Source: Chitinophagaceae bacterium
Lineage (GTDB): Bacteria > Bacteroidota > Bacteroidia > Chitinophagales > Chitinophagaceae
DNA: 64,000 bases
Assembly (NCBI GenBank): GCA_014379345.1
Contig: JACMLY010000030.1
Span: forward strand, 1-64,000
Direction of reading: 5' to 3'
Shown here: positions 1 through 8,450 of the stretch, in pieces
Layout: the number at the start of each line of letters is the position of its first letter
Position numbering within the stretch: position 1 is the stretch's first letter
The notes under the pieces: generated by a model
The model's input: only the letters and a program-made list of their open reading frames with translations
Told to the model about the DNA's origin: nothing
Databases searched by the model: none
Position numbers and translations under genes: made by a program

Positions 1-998
1 ATGCCACCTTCGTACAGATCTCTTTTTATGCCGCGAAATATGCCGTTGCTGTTGAAAAAATCCGGATCGCCACCATTTTCACGGTGTGGGCCATTGTCGC
101 TCGTAAAAATGATCAAAGTATTATCGGCGATTCCTTTTTGATTGAGGAGCGTTACGATATCGCCTACATACCTGTCGAGCCTTGATACCATTGCAGCAAA
201 TGCTGCATGCGGGTATGGTTCGAAGCTTCGGTTTTTATTTGAATAGGAGGCGGGTCGTGCGTTCAAAGGTTTTTCATCAAACTTTTTAATATAATACGAA
301 TACAGGCTATCATGCGGAACAATGACATCGCCATGCGGCAAAGTATATGGCAGGTAAAGAAAGAATGGTTTTCGATGATCTTTTTGTAAAAATTCAACGG
401 CTTTTTGTTGAATGAGATCGGATGAATAGATCGAATCTCCTGAAAGATTTAATGGCAGGTCAACTCTATTGTGATTATTCCACAGATGATCAGGATAGTA
501 ATTATGTGCGAGGCTCTGGCAATTGTATCCGAAAAATTCGCCAAAACCTTTTTTGTTTGGATCTCCGCTTGTTGTTATAAATCCCAGCCCCCATTTGCCG
601 AAGGCGGCTGTTACGTAGCCTTGCTGTTGCAATAGCGTAGCGATGGTCGTTACCGAATCCGGCAATGGTGTTTGCCCTTCCGGTTCAAAGCCTTTATTTC
701 CTCTTACCGCAGTATGACCGGTATGCAATCCGGAGAGTAAGCTGGCACGTGAGGGTGCACATACCGTGGAACCTGAATAAAACTGAGTGAACCTGAGGCC
801 GGCTTTCGCCAGTCCGTCAATATTCGGTGTTTCTATCTTTTGTTGTCCGTAGCAACCAATATCGCCATACCCCAGGTCGTCTGCAAAAATGAGAACAATA
901 TTTGTTTTTTTTGGGAATGCCATTTTCTGCGCCCTGGAATTGAAGAAAACACTTCCCATTGCCAGAAGTATTATTAGTAAGATGGCTTGCCGGTACAT
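1..998 (-). CDS. Secreted sulfatase (S1-type), 3' end cut by window edge
   Basis: The first 332 codons of a sulfatase run off the left edge. The product starts MYRQAILLIILLAMGSVFF, a signal peptide, followed by the metal-binding start of the alkaline-phosphatase fold (FADDLGYGD, Asp about 40-41). The sulfatase signature CAPSRASLLSG has Cys at about residue 80, the residue that an anaerobic sulfatase-maturating enzyme would turn into formylglycine. A second family motif, LYEGG, is the last thing readable at the edge. It is the most downstream gene seen of the minus-strand pectin block, 127 bases after the GH2 gene, with a palindromic repeat in the gap. A sulfatase is unexpected beside pectinases, because land-plant pectin is not sulfated. 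The exact substrate and S1 subfamily cannot be read from the sequence. Confidence 0.93.
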   Translation of the reverse strand, partial: MYRQAILLIILLAMGSVFFNSRAQKMAFPKKTNIVLIFADDLGYGDIGCYGQQKIETPNIDGLAKAGLRFTQFYSGSTVCAPSRASLLSGLHTGHTAVRGNKGFEPEGQTPLPDSVTTIATLLQQQGYVTAAFGKWGLGFITTSGDPNKKGFGEFFGYNCQSLAHNYYPDHLWNNHNRVDLPLNLSGDSIYSSDLIQQKAVEFLQKDHRKPFFLYLPYTLPHGDVIVPHDSLYSYYIKKFDEKPLNARPASYSNKNRSFEPYPHAAFAAMVSRLDRYVGDIVTLLNQKGIADNTLIIFTSDNGPHRENGGDPDFFNSNGIFRGIKRDLYEGG

Positions 999-1029
999 AA
1001 TGAGTTTGTTATTCGTTCACTCACAGTGT

Positions 1030-1082
1030 TTGTGTCGTAGTGTCTTCGTGGCTAAAAATTTCCACAAAGGCACGAAGACACA
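1030..1082. repeat. Interspersed palindrome, 'cttcgtggc' family
   Basis: An imperfect inverted repeat has a left arm TTGTGTCGTAGTGTCTTCGT and a right arm ending GCACGAAGACACAA; 18 of 22 arm positions pair. It fills the gap between the GH2 gene and the sulfatase. Relatives lie at 4089-4131, 22597-22656, 25759-25818 and 35337-35400. Confidence 0.75.
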
Positions 1083-1125
1083 AAAAGGACAAATGACGCG
1101 ATGAATACATTTTTTTTGCAAACAT

Positions 1126-4100
1126 TTAGTGAAGAAAACCAGGCTTTTCATAAATCTCTACTTCTATAATGCTTAACGTTCCTGGTGCTTTTGCATCATC
1201 ACGTGCAACCCCATCATCCAGTTTTTTTCCAGATACTTCAACCATTGTATTCCCTCCTTCATCCTTCGAAAGAGTTGCCAGTTGTATCCTTATCTTTTTT
1301 CCTTTTTGCGGATTGCAGATGATCGTATAATACCCCAGGCTTGGCCTGGTGGTGCCGGCAAACGCTTTTTTTCCATCAACCGTGATCACCAAAGGATAAA
1401 CACGTGACCGGAAATTATTCAGTTTTAACGTGACTTCGCTTACCGTTGATTCTCTTTCCAGTTCATATTCAATCCAGGCAGTTGATAATTTTCCGTCGTT
1501 TACCCAGTCTGATAGTTCATTATCATCATAGCTTTGAAATGCTGTGTCTGCATGGGCGCCTGCGGTGGCTGCGATAATAGCAATGGGCATCCGGGTGATC
1601 GTATAGGAGGGTGTTAATGGGGTAGGACCTCTTTGCAAATTACAGGGCAGGCCAGCCGAAGATAAAATTTCTGTTAATCCATTTTGTACAGGAAATGCTT
1701 TTGTAGTTAATGTTAACATCGAACTTTTCAGTCCATTCGTGCTGGCTTTGATCGTTATCTTGCCGGGCGTAGTTGTTGATCGTATCAACACCCGGTTCAC
1801 TCCATTTTCAACCGGAAGAATTTTCGAAAGAACATAATTGCCGGGGCCCTGCGCCATTCCGCCTCTCCAATCCGCGGGTCCGTCCATCGTAAAGCGGATC
1901 GTATCCATAGCAGTCGGACACCTGTTTCCTTTCGCATCTATCACCTCTATCTCAATCAAAGAAACATCATGGCCATCAGACCTAAAACCAGTTGGCCTTT
2001 CAATATTAGTTAACCGAAGTGCAACGGGGGGGCCGACCGTATTTATAATGGTTGAACAAATTTGTGTTGCTTTCATATCAAAGCCGGCCGCCGAGATATT
2101 TCCGGGTTTCCATTCTATATTCTTAAAGGTGTAAAGAAAGCCATCGCTTTTTTCTCCATATCCCATGGATTTGCCATTTACTTTCAATTCAACTTTTTCT
2201 GCTGAAGAGATAACATAAATATTCTTTTTTACGCCAGCGGTATAATTCCAATGTCCAACAATATGTATTCCCGGTGTTTCTGGGGTCACCCATCCATTCC
2301 ACATGACCTGGTGCGCATAGAAGTTTTGCTTTTTAATTCTTAACGCATCCACCTCACCACTTCGACGATAATTTTCCGCACCACGGTGATGGGTATTGGT
2401 TTCAGAAAAAATAATATTGACACCGCCTGCACTTACCCGCTTACCAGTGCCCGGTCGTTCATTCCAGAACTCGAACCAGCGTTTCACATTTTCCACAGCA
2501 TGCGATTCCATGTTACGATTGTATGACGAAGCATTTTGCCCATTGTAAAGGGGACCATCCCCATCCTTGTGATAAGGTGGTGAAAAATCATCCCAGTATT
2601 TTCGAAGGCCCTCATCTCTGGAATACTCGGTAGCCCACAGCGGGATATCAGCGCTTTTGTTAGTATATAGCATTTCACCTCCATATTCTGCTGTTTTGCT
2701 ATCCAGCATTTCGCGTGACCCGATCGCTCTTCCCCCGTGTGGATCAAACTGGTCGCGAATGCTTATCATTTCTTCCATATGCTTTTCCCTGATGGACTCA
2801 TTTCCGCATTCGTAAAAAATAATGCTTGGATTATTTTTATTGTAAATGATGGCATCGCGCATAACCGCTTTTCGTTGTTCCCATCTTACGCCGTCTACAT
2901 CTCGTTCAGCATCGCCTGCTGGCATGGCCTGCATCAATCCAACCCGATCGCAACTTTCTACATCCTGTTTCCACGGCGCTATATGCATCCATCTAACGAG
3001 GTTGCCATTGCTTTCAACCATCAGCTTATTACTATAATCGCTCAGCCATGCAGGAACCGATAATCCAATAGCAGGCCATTCATTGGAAGTGCGTTGTGCA
3101 TAACCATGAACGAGTATCACGCGATCATTAAGATAGATCATACCATCCTTAAAAGCGGTTTTACGAAATCCTGTTTTCGTATTTACGATATCAACTGCCT
3201 TACCCGCGATCTTTACAATAGTTTGTACATTGTACAGGTAACCATATCCCCAACTCCAGAAGTTCAATCCGTTTACGATCGAGGCTGCTTTCAGTATTTT
3301 CATTTCACCCGCAGCGATAGGGATTTTATCACCACTAAATGTTTTCACCGGTTTATTATTCAGATCCGTAATGACAACTTCATATTGGAGTTCCTGTACC
3401 CGACCGGTTTCATTTTTAATTTCGGATTCCGTATGTATTGTTGCCGTTCTTTCTTTCACATCGAAATTATCGGCATATATAGTTACACCTGTTGTTCCCA
3501 GGTGTGTAAATAAAGGAAGCGTCTGGTACAGCTTCGAAGTAATATGGAGAAAAACATTTTTATTGATGCCTCCATAGTTTGCATTGAAATTTTTGTCTTC
3601 CCATTGAAATTTTGTACTGGTAGCTTTTTCTTTATATTCCCAGTCATTATCGATCCTCGCTGCGATCAGGTTTTCCTGATCGCCGAATTTTACAAGGTCA
3701 CTAATATCAAAGCCGAATGCGGTTACTCCGTTCTCATGGATACCAATATGCCTGCCGTTCAGATAGAAATCGCCGGCCTGGCGAATTCCTTCAAATTCCA
3801 GGAAAACTTTTTGTCCTTTCTGCCCGGCGGGGATTTTAAACTTTTTACGATACCAGGCAATGCCTGTTGAAAGCTCCCGGATATCTTTTTTAAATGCTTC
3901 GTCTTCATTCCATGCGTAAGGAAGGGTTACGTTTTTCCAGTTACCATCGTTAAAGTCAGGCTCTGAAGCTTCCGCGTTATCCCCAACAAAAACTTTCCAC
4001 CCTGGGTTGAAATTGTATTTTACACGTTGTGCGTTTAGAGTCAGAGTAAAGAATAAAAAACATATACCTACCAGAAGTTTCCTTCGCACCTTCGCGTCTT

Positions 4101-4164
4101 TGCGGGATATATTCGCGCGAAGACGCGAAGGCACAAGGGAGAATAATGTATTTTGTATGGTCAT
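1126..4164 (-). CDS. Secreted GH2 family glycoside hydrolase (beta-galactosidase-like)
   Basis: 1012 residues. An N-terminal jelly-roll sugar-binding domain (about 55-215, with FYLNGRHIGIHENGVTAFGF typical of GH2) precedes an Ig-like domain, a TIM barrel and C-terminal Ig-like and carbohydrate-binding modules. The barrel carries a likely acid/base Glu in FYECGNES and a likely nucleophile Glu in IIFSETNTHH. In an RG-I locus the probable job is removing beta-galactose or beta-glucuronate from side chains; specificity is inference. The start at 4164 is the only ATG upstream of the signal peptide (LLVGICFLFFTLTLNAQ), but it gives a 29-residue leader before the hydrophobic core, and part of that leader is encoded by a palindromic repeat at 4089-4131. 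It lies 17 bases downstream of GH105, so the two are probably cotranscribed. Confidence 0.9.
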   Translation of the reverse strand: MTIQNTLFSLVPSRLRANISRKDAKVRRKLLVGICFLFFTLTLNAQRVKYNFNPGWKVFVGDNAEASEPDFNDGNWKNVTLPYAWNEDEAFKKDIRELSTGIAWYRKKFKIPAGQKGQKVFLEFEGIRQAGDFYLNGRHIGIHENGVTAFGFDISDLVKFGDQENLIAARIDNDWEYKEKATSTKFQWEDKNFNANYGGINKNVFLHITSKLYQTLPLFTHLGTTGVTIYADNFDVKERTATIHTESEIKNETGRVQELQYEVVITDLNNKPVKTFSGDKIPIAAGEMKILKAASIVNGLNFWSWGYGYLYNVQTIVKIAGKAVDIVNTKTGFRKTAFKDGMIYLNDRVILVHGYAQRTSNEWPAIGLSVPAWLSDYSNKLMVESNGNLVRWMHIAPWKQDVESCDRVGLMQAMPAGDAERDVDGVRWEQRKAVMRDAIIYNKNNPSIIFYECGNESIREKHMEEMISIRDQFDPHGGRAIGSREMLDSKTAEYGGEMLYTNKSADIPLWATEYSRDEGLRKYWDDFSPPYHKDGDGPLYNGQNASSYNRNMESHAVENVKRWFEFWNERPGTGKRVSAGGVNIIFSETNTHHRGAENYRRSGEVDALRIKKQNFYAHQVMWNGWVTPETPGIHIVGHWNYTAGVKKNIYVISSAEKVELKVNGKSMGYGEKSDGFLYTFKNIEWKPGNISAAGFDMKATQICSTIINTVGPPVALRLTNIERPTGFRSDGHDVSLIEIEVIDAKGNRCPTAMDTIRFTMDGPADWRGGMAQGPGNYVLSKILPVENGVNRVLIRSTTTPGKITIKASTNGLKSSMLTLTTKAFPVQNGLTEILSSAGLPCNLQRGPTPLTPSYTITRMPIAIIAATAGAHADTAFQSYDDNELSDWVNDGKLSTAWIEYELERESTVSEVTLKLNNFRSRVYPLVITVDGKKAFAGTTRPSLGYYTIICNPQKGKKIRIQLATLSKDEGGNTMVEVSGKKLDDGVARDDAKAPGTLSIIEVEIYEKPGFLH
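4089..4131. repeat. Palindromic repeat inside the GH2 coding start
   Basis: Arms CCTTCGCGTCTTTGCG (4089-4104) and CGCGAAGACGCGAAGG (4116-4131) pair at 15 of 16 positions around an 11-base loop. It belongs to the 'cttcgtg-ctt' palindrome family that elsewhere occupies only intergenic gaps. Here it is read in frame and supplies part of the basic stretch ISRKDAKVRRK ahead of the signal peptide. Confidence 0.8.
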
Positions 4165-4181
4165 TATTAAAAGTTGGAGAT

Positions 4182-5312
4182 CTATTTCATTTTGTACACT
4201 TCCATTCCTGCAAGTAAAAAGCAGCCTAAACCATAATCTTCAAAGTCAGGTGTATTGGTATATGACACTGGTTGTCCATCCTTTGGTTCTTTACCTGTTC
4301 CCTGTACAAAGCCCAGCTTGCCGTCGGGATGCACACAGTCCTTCACCATAGCATTCCATGTTTTGGATACTACGGGTGCGTATACTTTTTTTTCGAGTAG
4401 ACCATTGTTTATACCCCAGGCAAAACCATAAATGAACAAGGCAGTGCCGCTTAATTCCTTTCCGCCGAAATTGGTTGAATCATGCAGGCTGACATTCCAA
4501 AATCCATCGCTTCGTTGGACGGGCAATAAGGCTGCGCACATATCCTGATAATCCTGTAAGTATTCAGCGTAATGCGGATCTGTTTTTGGAAGCATCGCCA
4601 ATGTTCGTACCAATGCTGCTATTACCCAGCCATTGCCGCGGCTCCAATAGCAATCTTCGCCATTAGGTTCTTTGTAAGGTGGCACAAAGTCCTTATCCCG
4701 CCACCATAGTTTTTCTGTTTGATTGTATAATCCTGTTCCGCCGTGATTGTATTTTGAGAAGTTGTATATGTCATACATCTTTCTGTAATAACTCGTGTCA
4801 TTATACAATATGCCCAATCTTACAAATACCGGCATGGCCATTTGCAATGCATCTATCCAGTTCCAATCATCTTTTTTCTCACTCTGAACCATATTGTCGA
4901 TCGAGGTCTTTATGGCAGTGATCCGCTCGGTTTGTTTGTCGATCAGGAAGAGGTCGATATAAGTTTGTCCACAGCATTGGTCATCCGCGTTTCTTGTATT
5001 TACGCCGCTTCTCAAGCCCCATTTGTGTTTGGTTCCCCAATCGACCGCATAGTCATAATATGCTTTGTTTTTATCGATATTGTACAGGGCCATCAGTCCT
5101 TCATAATATACAGCCCTTGTCCAGATATTACTCGGTCTTTCACGATTGGTGATGATCGATTTTCCCGGGTCTGGCCATTTATTCATGAAATAGGAGTTAG
5201 CCAAACGCATAGAAGCTAGAATCTTTTTTTTTGCGGGAAGCTTTTGCGCTTCTGACTGCTGAAGAGAAACAAAAATCAATGATAATAATAACAGCAAATT
5301 TTTACCTTTCAT
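4182..5312 (-). CDS. Secreted GH105 unsaturated rhamnogalacturonyl hydrolase
   Basis: 376 residues. GH105 enzymes remove the 4,5-unsaturated galacturonate left at the non-reducing end after lyase attack, here the expected follow-up to PL11. The product has a signal peptide (MKGKNLLLLLSLIFVSLQQS) and the (alpha/alpha)6 family motifs: NADDQCCGQTY around residue 120-130, containing the likely catalytic Asp, and WSRGNGWVIAAL around 220-230. Length matches YteR/YesR-type enzymes. The ATG at 5312 is preferred over an in-frame TTG two codons upstream. GH2 follows after 17 bases. Upstream is a 158-base gap with a 59-base palindrome. Confidence 0.95.
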   Translation of the reverse strand: MKGKNLLLLLSLIFVSLQQSEAQKLPAKKKILASMRLANSYFMNKWPDPGKSIITNRERPSNIWTRAVYYEGLMALYNIDKNKAYYDYAVDWGTKHKWGLRSGVNTRNADDQCCGQTYIDLFLIDKQTERITAIKTSIDNMVQSEKKDDWNWIDALQMAMPVFVRLGILYNDTSYYRKMYDIYNFSKYNHGGTGLYNQTEKLWWRDKDFVPPYKEPNGEDCYWSRGNGWVIAALVRTLAMLPKTDPHYAEYLQDYQDMCAALLPVQRSDGFWNVSLHDSTNFGGKELSGTALFIYGFAWGINNGLLEKKVYAPVVSKTWNAMVKDCVHPDGKLGFVQGTGKEPKDGQPVSYTNTPDFEDYGLGCFLLAGMEVYKMK

Positions 5313-5404
5313 GTGCAAGCTGATTGATGAACGTATAAATCAATCCCGATGATAATGGATAAAATCGATTAAATCATCCTGTAATATCCTGTTTAAAAAA
5401 GTCT

Positions 5405-5463
5405 GCCACTAATTACACGAATTATCACGAATTCAATTCGTGTCAATTCGTGTAATTAGTGGC
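5405..5463. repeat. 59-base near-perfect palindrome, 'cgaatt' family
   Basis: Arms GCCACTAATTACACGAATT (5405-5423) and its exact reverse complement (5445-5463) enclose a second inner palindrome (CACGAATT/AATTCGTG). It sits 8 bases beyond the stop of the 715-residue enzyme gene and upstream of GH105. A close relative lies at 11984-12038 in an equivalent position. There is no T-run typical of an intrinsic terminator, but the stem is strong enough to form in RNA. Confidence 0.85.
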
Positions 5464-5470
5464 TGGTCTT

Positions 5471-7618
5471 TTAGGGCATTTTTTTTAATCCTTCCCACTT
5501 AACTTTCCATTTGCCATTTTTGGGAATGCCGGGATTGATCTCCTTTGAGCCATCATATCCTGCACACATCATTGCCACGGCCGTGAGCAAACCTCCATTA
5601 CCGGGGAGGTAGAGTCGTAGGCGATCGTCCTGGTAATTGTGTCCATTTGGGAGATAGGTATTGGTTTTAATATTCATCAGTAAGGCATCAATTGCTTTTT
5701 CGGGAAGTCCGAGCCTGGTGGCAGTCATCGCCGTCATAGGAAAATCCCAACCCCAGGTATCGTTCCAACTCCAGTTGGTCCAAACCAGGTTGAAAGTCTT
5801 GCTCATTATTTTTTGATCCACCATTTTGCTGGCGGGCAATATTCCCAATGCGCCCAATACTGAAGGGTGATCTGTTCTATAATCCGGATTTGTATAAGAA
5901 TCAGGAGCACTTTCTGCAGCGAGGTAAAAATTATTCTGGACGGGAAGAGGTGAAAGCTTTTTCAACACTGAATCCCATTTTTTTTGCCTTGGCATTTTTA
6001 ATCGTTCTCTCCATTCCTGCGCCATCGACAGAGCCCAATGCCAGTACGCCAACTCATAGGTGGGATTGAATGTTTCCTCCGGTTTAAATCGTTCCTGTGC
6101 CGGGATCAATCCCTTTCCTAAAATGAACCTGTCTTTTTCTTTTTCATAAAAGGCGTAAGACGCCATGAAATCGGCGGTAGCAAAGACAAGATTTTTGTAT
6201 TTGTTCAAAGTCCGGAGATCTTTCTTTTGGCGATGAAGCAATTCAGCAAAATAAATAAAGTGAGGTTGTTGCCATATTAAAAACGATCCTACGGAAGATG
6301 GGCTTTCTTCTCCCGCATTATCCGTCATTTTTTGCCAGCGTATTCCCTGATAACCCTGGCGGGATGCGATCTTTTTTGCATTTTTTTCTGCTATCGCATA
6401 CCAGTCCACGCTTTTTTCTAACAGATGTGCTCTATCCCACAATGCAAAATGAACGCCATGCCACCAGTGCATTTCCAGGTGCGGCTTGCCAAACCAGCTG
6501 TTATAGGTAAGACCCGTTTCCTGAGGAGGATAAGAGCCGGCGCATTGAATTTTTGTAAGATATTGCGATAAAACAACCCGCCTTTCCAATTCATTCGCTC
6601 TCGGATCAGTGCTGCCGCTAAAATCGATGGCGGCTCCGCGATTCCAGAATTGCTGCCATTCTATAATACTATTTAGTTCTGTGAGATAAAAATCAACAAC
6701 GGGTTGCAATTTTTTATTGGGCGAGAACCGGCAACTAAAGGCGAACATCGTCTGGTCCTGCGCAGGAGAAATAACGAAATCATGTTTTTGTTTTTGCGTG
6801 ATCGAGCCATTATTCTTCCAGTTTATATCGATATAGTACCTGGTGGTGTCTAACAGGTGGAGTATTGTGGCTCCATTTGAAATGGTAGTTTCAACGGAGG
6901 TGGTATGTTTGTCAGCATTCGTGTAATTTGTTCCCATATCTGCCCATTCTCCTGTGGGATATGGAAAACGCAGCCTGACCTTTAATCTTCCTTCCCGAAT
7001 CAAATTGGATCTGATGTTGGAAGCGATCTGGTCTTCATCCTGATGGCAGTATGTGGAGACGTCAACGGGAACATTTTCAAGAGTAAAATAACTTTTTATC
7101 TCTCCGGTCCAGGGATCAAGTTGCTGGCGAATGTTTTGGATATCATCTATGCCTGCCGGGGAACCATCTTTCTTAGTCAGTTCAAGGCCTATATTCCCCA
7201 ATTGTAATCGATGAGGATTTTGCCGAAACCAGTTCGCGGCATTTTTATTTCTTTCAGGCTCATTCCATTGAACGCTATAGCTGGTTGTACGCCCGTTCAG
7301 ATTATACTGTTTCAGTGTTTCAACATGTTGGTAACCGGCTACATCAATAAAGCTATGCCAGCCCCATTCAGATTGAGTACCCAGTGCAACTCCTTTTTCA
7401 TATCGTTCGGGAAAAGTTTGCAAACCGGTTGCATCAACCGTAAAGGCAAATTTTCCATTGCCAACTGATAAAGAAGACAAAGGATCAAATGTTGTGACCT
7501 TTACGATATGTCGTTGTACCAATCCCTTCCTGTTTATTACCTGTGCATTCAGAAAGGAGATAGAGAATGTAAAAAAAAGAGCAAGGGATATCCTCCATTC
7601 CGGTATTGGTATTCTCAT
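5471..7618 (-). CDS. Secreted protein of unassigned six-hairpin glycosidase type
   Basis: 715 residues with a signal peptide (FFTFSISFLNAQ). The region after it (DPLSSLSVGNGKFAFTVDAT) looks like the N-terminal beta-sandwich of GH65/GH95-type enzymes, and the region after about residue 330 has the helical, Trp-rich look of an (alpha/alpha)6 barrel (HLEMHWWHGVHFALWDRAHL; NDTWGWDFPMTAMTATRLG). I cannot assign a numbered GH family, and catalytic residues are not obvious. Its ATG follows directly after the TAA of the acetylesterase gene (TAAATG), so translation of the two is probably coupled. Between CE12 and GH105 in an RG-I cluster it is a candidate exo-acting enzyme on an RG-I oligosaccharide or side chain; this is inference. 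Confidence 0.85.
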   Translation of the reverse strand: MRIPIPEWRISLALFFTFSISFLNAQVINRKGLVQRHIVKVTTFDPLSSLSVGNGKFAFTVDATGLQTFPERYEKGVALGTQSEWGWHSFIDVAGYQHVETLKQYNLNGRTTSYSVQWNEPERNKNAANWFRQNPHRLQLGNIGLELTKKDGSPAGIDDIQNIRQQLDPWTGEIKSYFTLENVPVDVSTYCHQDEDQIASNIRSNLIREGRLKVRLRFPYPTGEWADMGTNYTNADKHTTSVETTISNGATILHLLDTTRYYIDINWKNNGSITQKQKHDFVISPAQDQTMFAFSCRFSPNKKLQPVVDFYLTELNSIIEWQQFWNRGAAIDFSGSTDPRANELERRVVLSQYLTKIQCAGSYPPQETGLTYNSWFGKPHLEMHWWHGVHFALWDRAHLLEKSVDWYAIAEKNAKKIASRQGYQGIRWQKMTDNAGEESPSSVGSFLIWQQPHFIYFAELLHRQKKDLRTLNKYKNLVFATADFMASYAFYEKEKDRFILGKGLIPAQERFKPEETFNPTYELAYWHWALSMAQEWRERLKMPRQKKWDSVLKKLSPLPVQNNFYLAAESAPDSYTNPDYRTDHPSVLGALGILPASKMVDQKIMSKTFNLVWTNWSWNDTWGWDFPMTAMTATRLGLPEKAIDALLMNIKTNTYLPNGHNYQDDRLRLYLPGNGGLLTAVAMMCAGYDGSKEINPGIPKNGKWKVKWEGLKKMP

Positions 7619-8395
7619 TTATTTGAAAAATTTCTTCAATTTAAGAGATTTGATCTCTCTAAGGGAATTTATTACAATATCCGCATTGATTTTTGCACCA
7701 TCCAGGTTGGTATGCGTATGATCTGCAGGAAAGAAAGGCTTTACTTTATCAGGCCCTATTTCTTCATACTTTGACGCAATAAGGTTATTCAAATCGATAA
7801 AATAGGCCGCTTCGTTGTCAGCCACTTCTTTTGCCCATTTGCTATAACTATCGGATGACCTGACGACTTTGCCGTCCCTCCAGTCATTTCGGGGAATCGG
7901 AGAACAAACAATGGCTATTGCTTTTTTTTCTTTTGCCTCCCTGATATATTTCCGCATATACCAACCGTAAGTATGCACAACTTCTTGTTTTTTGGTGATG
8001 GGGTCATAAATTTCTTTTGATTCTTCGCCGATTCCCCTGATCGTGCCCCTTGCACGGGCTGTATCATCCAAGGGGCCGCCATCATTGTGTCCGAATTGCA
8101 TGATTACGAAATCCCCTTTTTCAAGATCTGCCACAATTTTATCCCATCGGCCTTCCGTAATAAAAGTCCGGCTGCTTCTTCCTCCAATGGCAAGATTTCT
8201 TACGCTTATCTTACCGGTATCAAAATAATCTGCGATAAAACTACCCCAACCCCATTGTGTATTCCTGCTGGAACCATCACCATTACGAACAGTGGAATCT
8301 CCTATGATATAAAATACCGGCTTATCTTTTTTCAGCATGATAAAAGAAGACAACGTGATCATCAACAGCACCAAAACCGATAATTTTCTAATCAT
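7619..8395 (-). CDS. Rhamnogalacturonan acetylesterase (SGNH/GDSL, CE12-like)
   Basis: 258 residues with a short N-terminal signal or anchor segment (VLVLLMITLSSFIML). All SGNH blocks are present: block I IIGDSTVRNGDG with the nucleophile Ser at about 34, block II with the Gly of NLAIGGRSS, block III MQFGHNDGG with the Asn, and block V PADHTHTNLDGA with the Asp-x-x-His pair. CE12 enzymes remove acetyl groups from galacturonate of RG-I, which clears the backbone for lyases and hydrolases. It lies 55 bases downstream of PL11 and abuts the 715-residue enzyme gene with no spacer, which fits a joint RG-I deconstruction operon. Confidence 0.93.
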   Translation of the reverse strand: MIRKLSVLVLLMITLSSFIMLKKDKPVFYIIGDSTVRNGDGSSRNTQWGWGSFIADYFDTGKISVRNLAIGGRSSRTFITEGRWDKIVADLEKGDFVIMQFGHNDGGPLDDTARARGTIRGIGEESKEIYDPITKKQEVVHTYGWYMRKYIREAKEKKAIAIVCSPIPRNDWRDGKVVRSSDSYSKWAKEVADNEAAYFIDLNNLIASKYEEIGPDKVKPFFPADHTHTNLDGAKINADIVINSLREIKSLKLKKFFK

Positions 8396-8450
8396 ACTTA
8401 AATCATTGATTTTATTTTTTGAGAAGTGGCTGGCAACGGAATTACTCCGG

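Noticed and set aside
4007-4351. Plus-strand frame of 114 codons across the GH2 start and GH105 end
   Set aside because: It is the mirror of two well-supported minus-strand genes and runs through the palindrome at 4089-4131. No family features are seen.
5405-5463. Intrinsic terminator
   Set aside because: The stem is strong, but there is no T-run after it on either strand. It is kept as a repeat.
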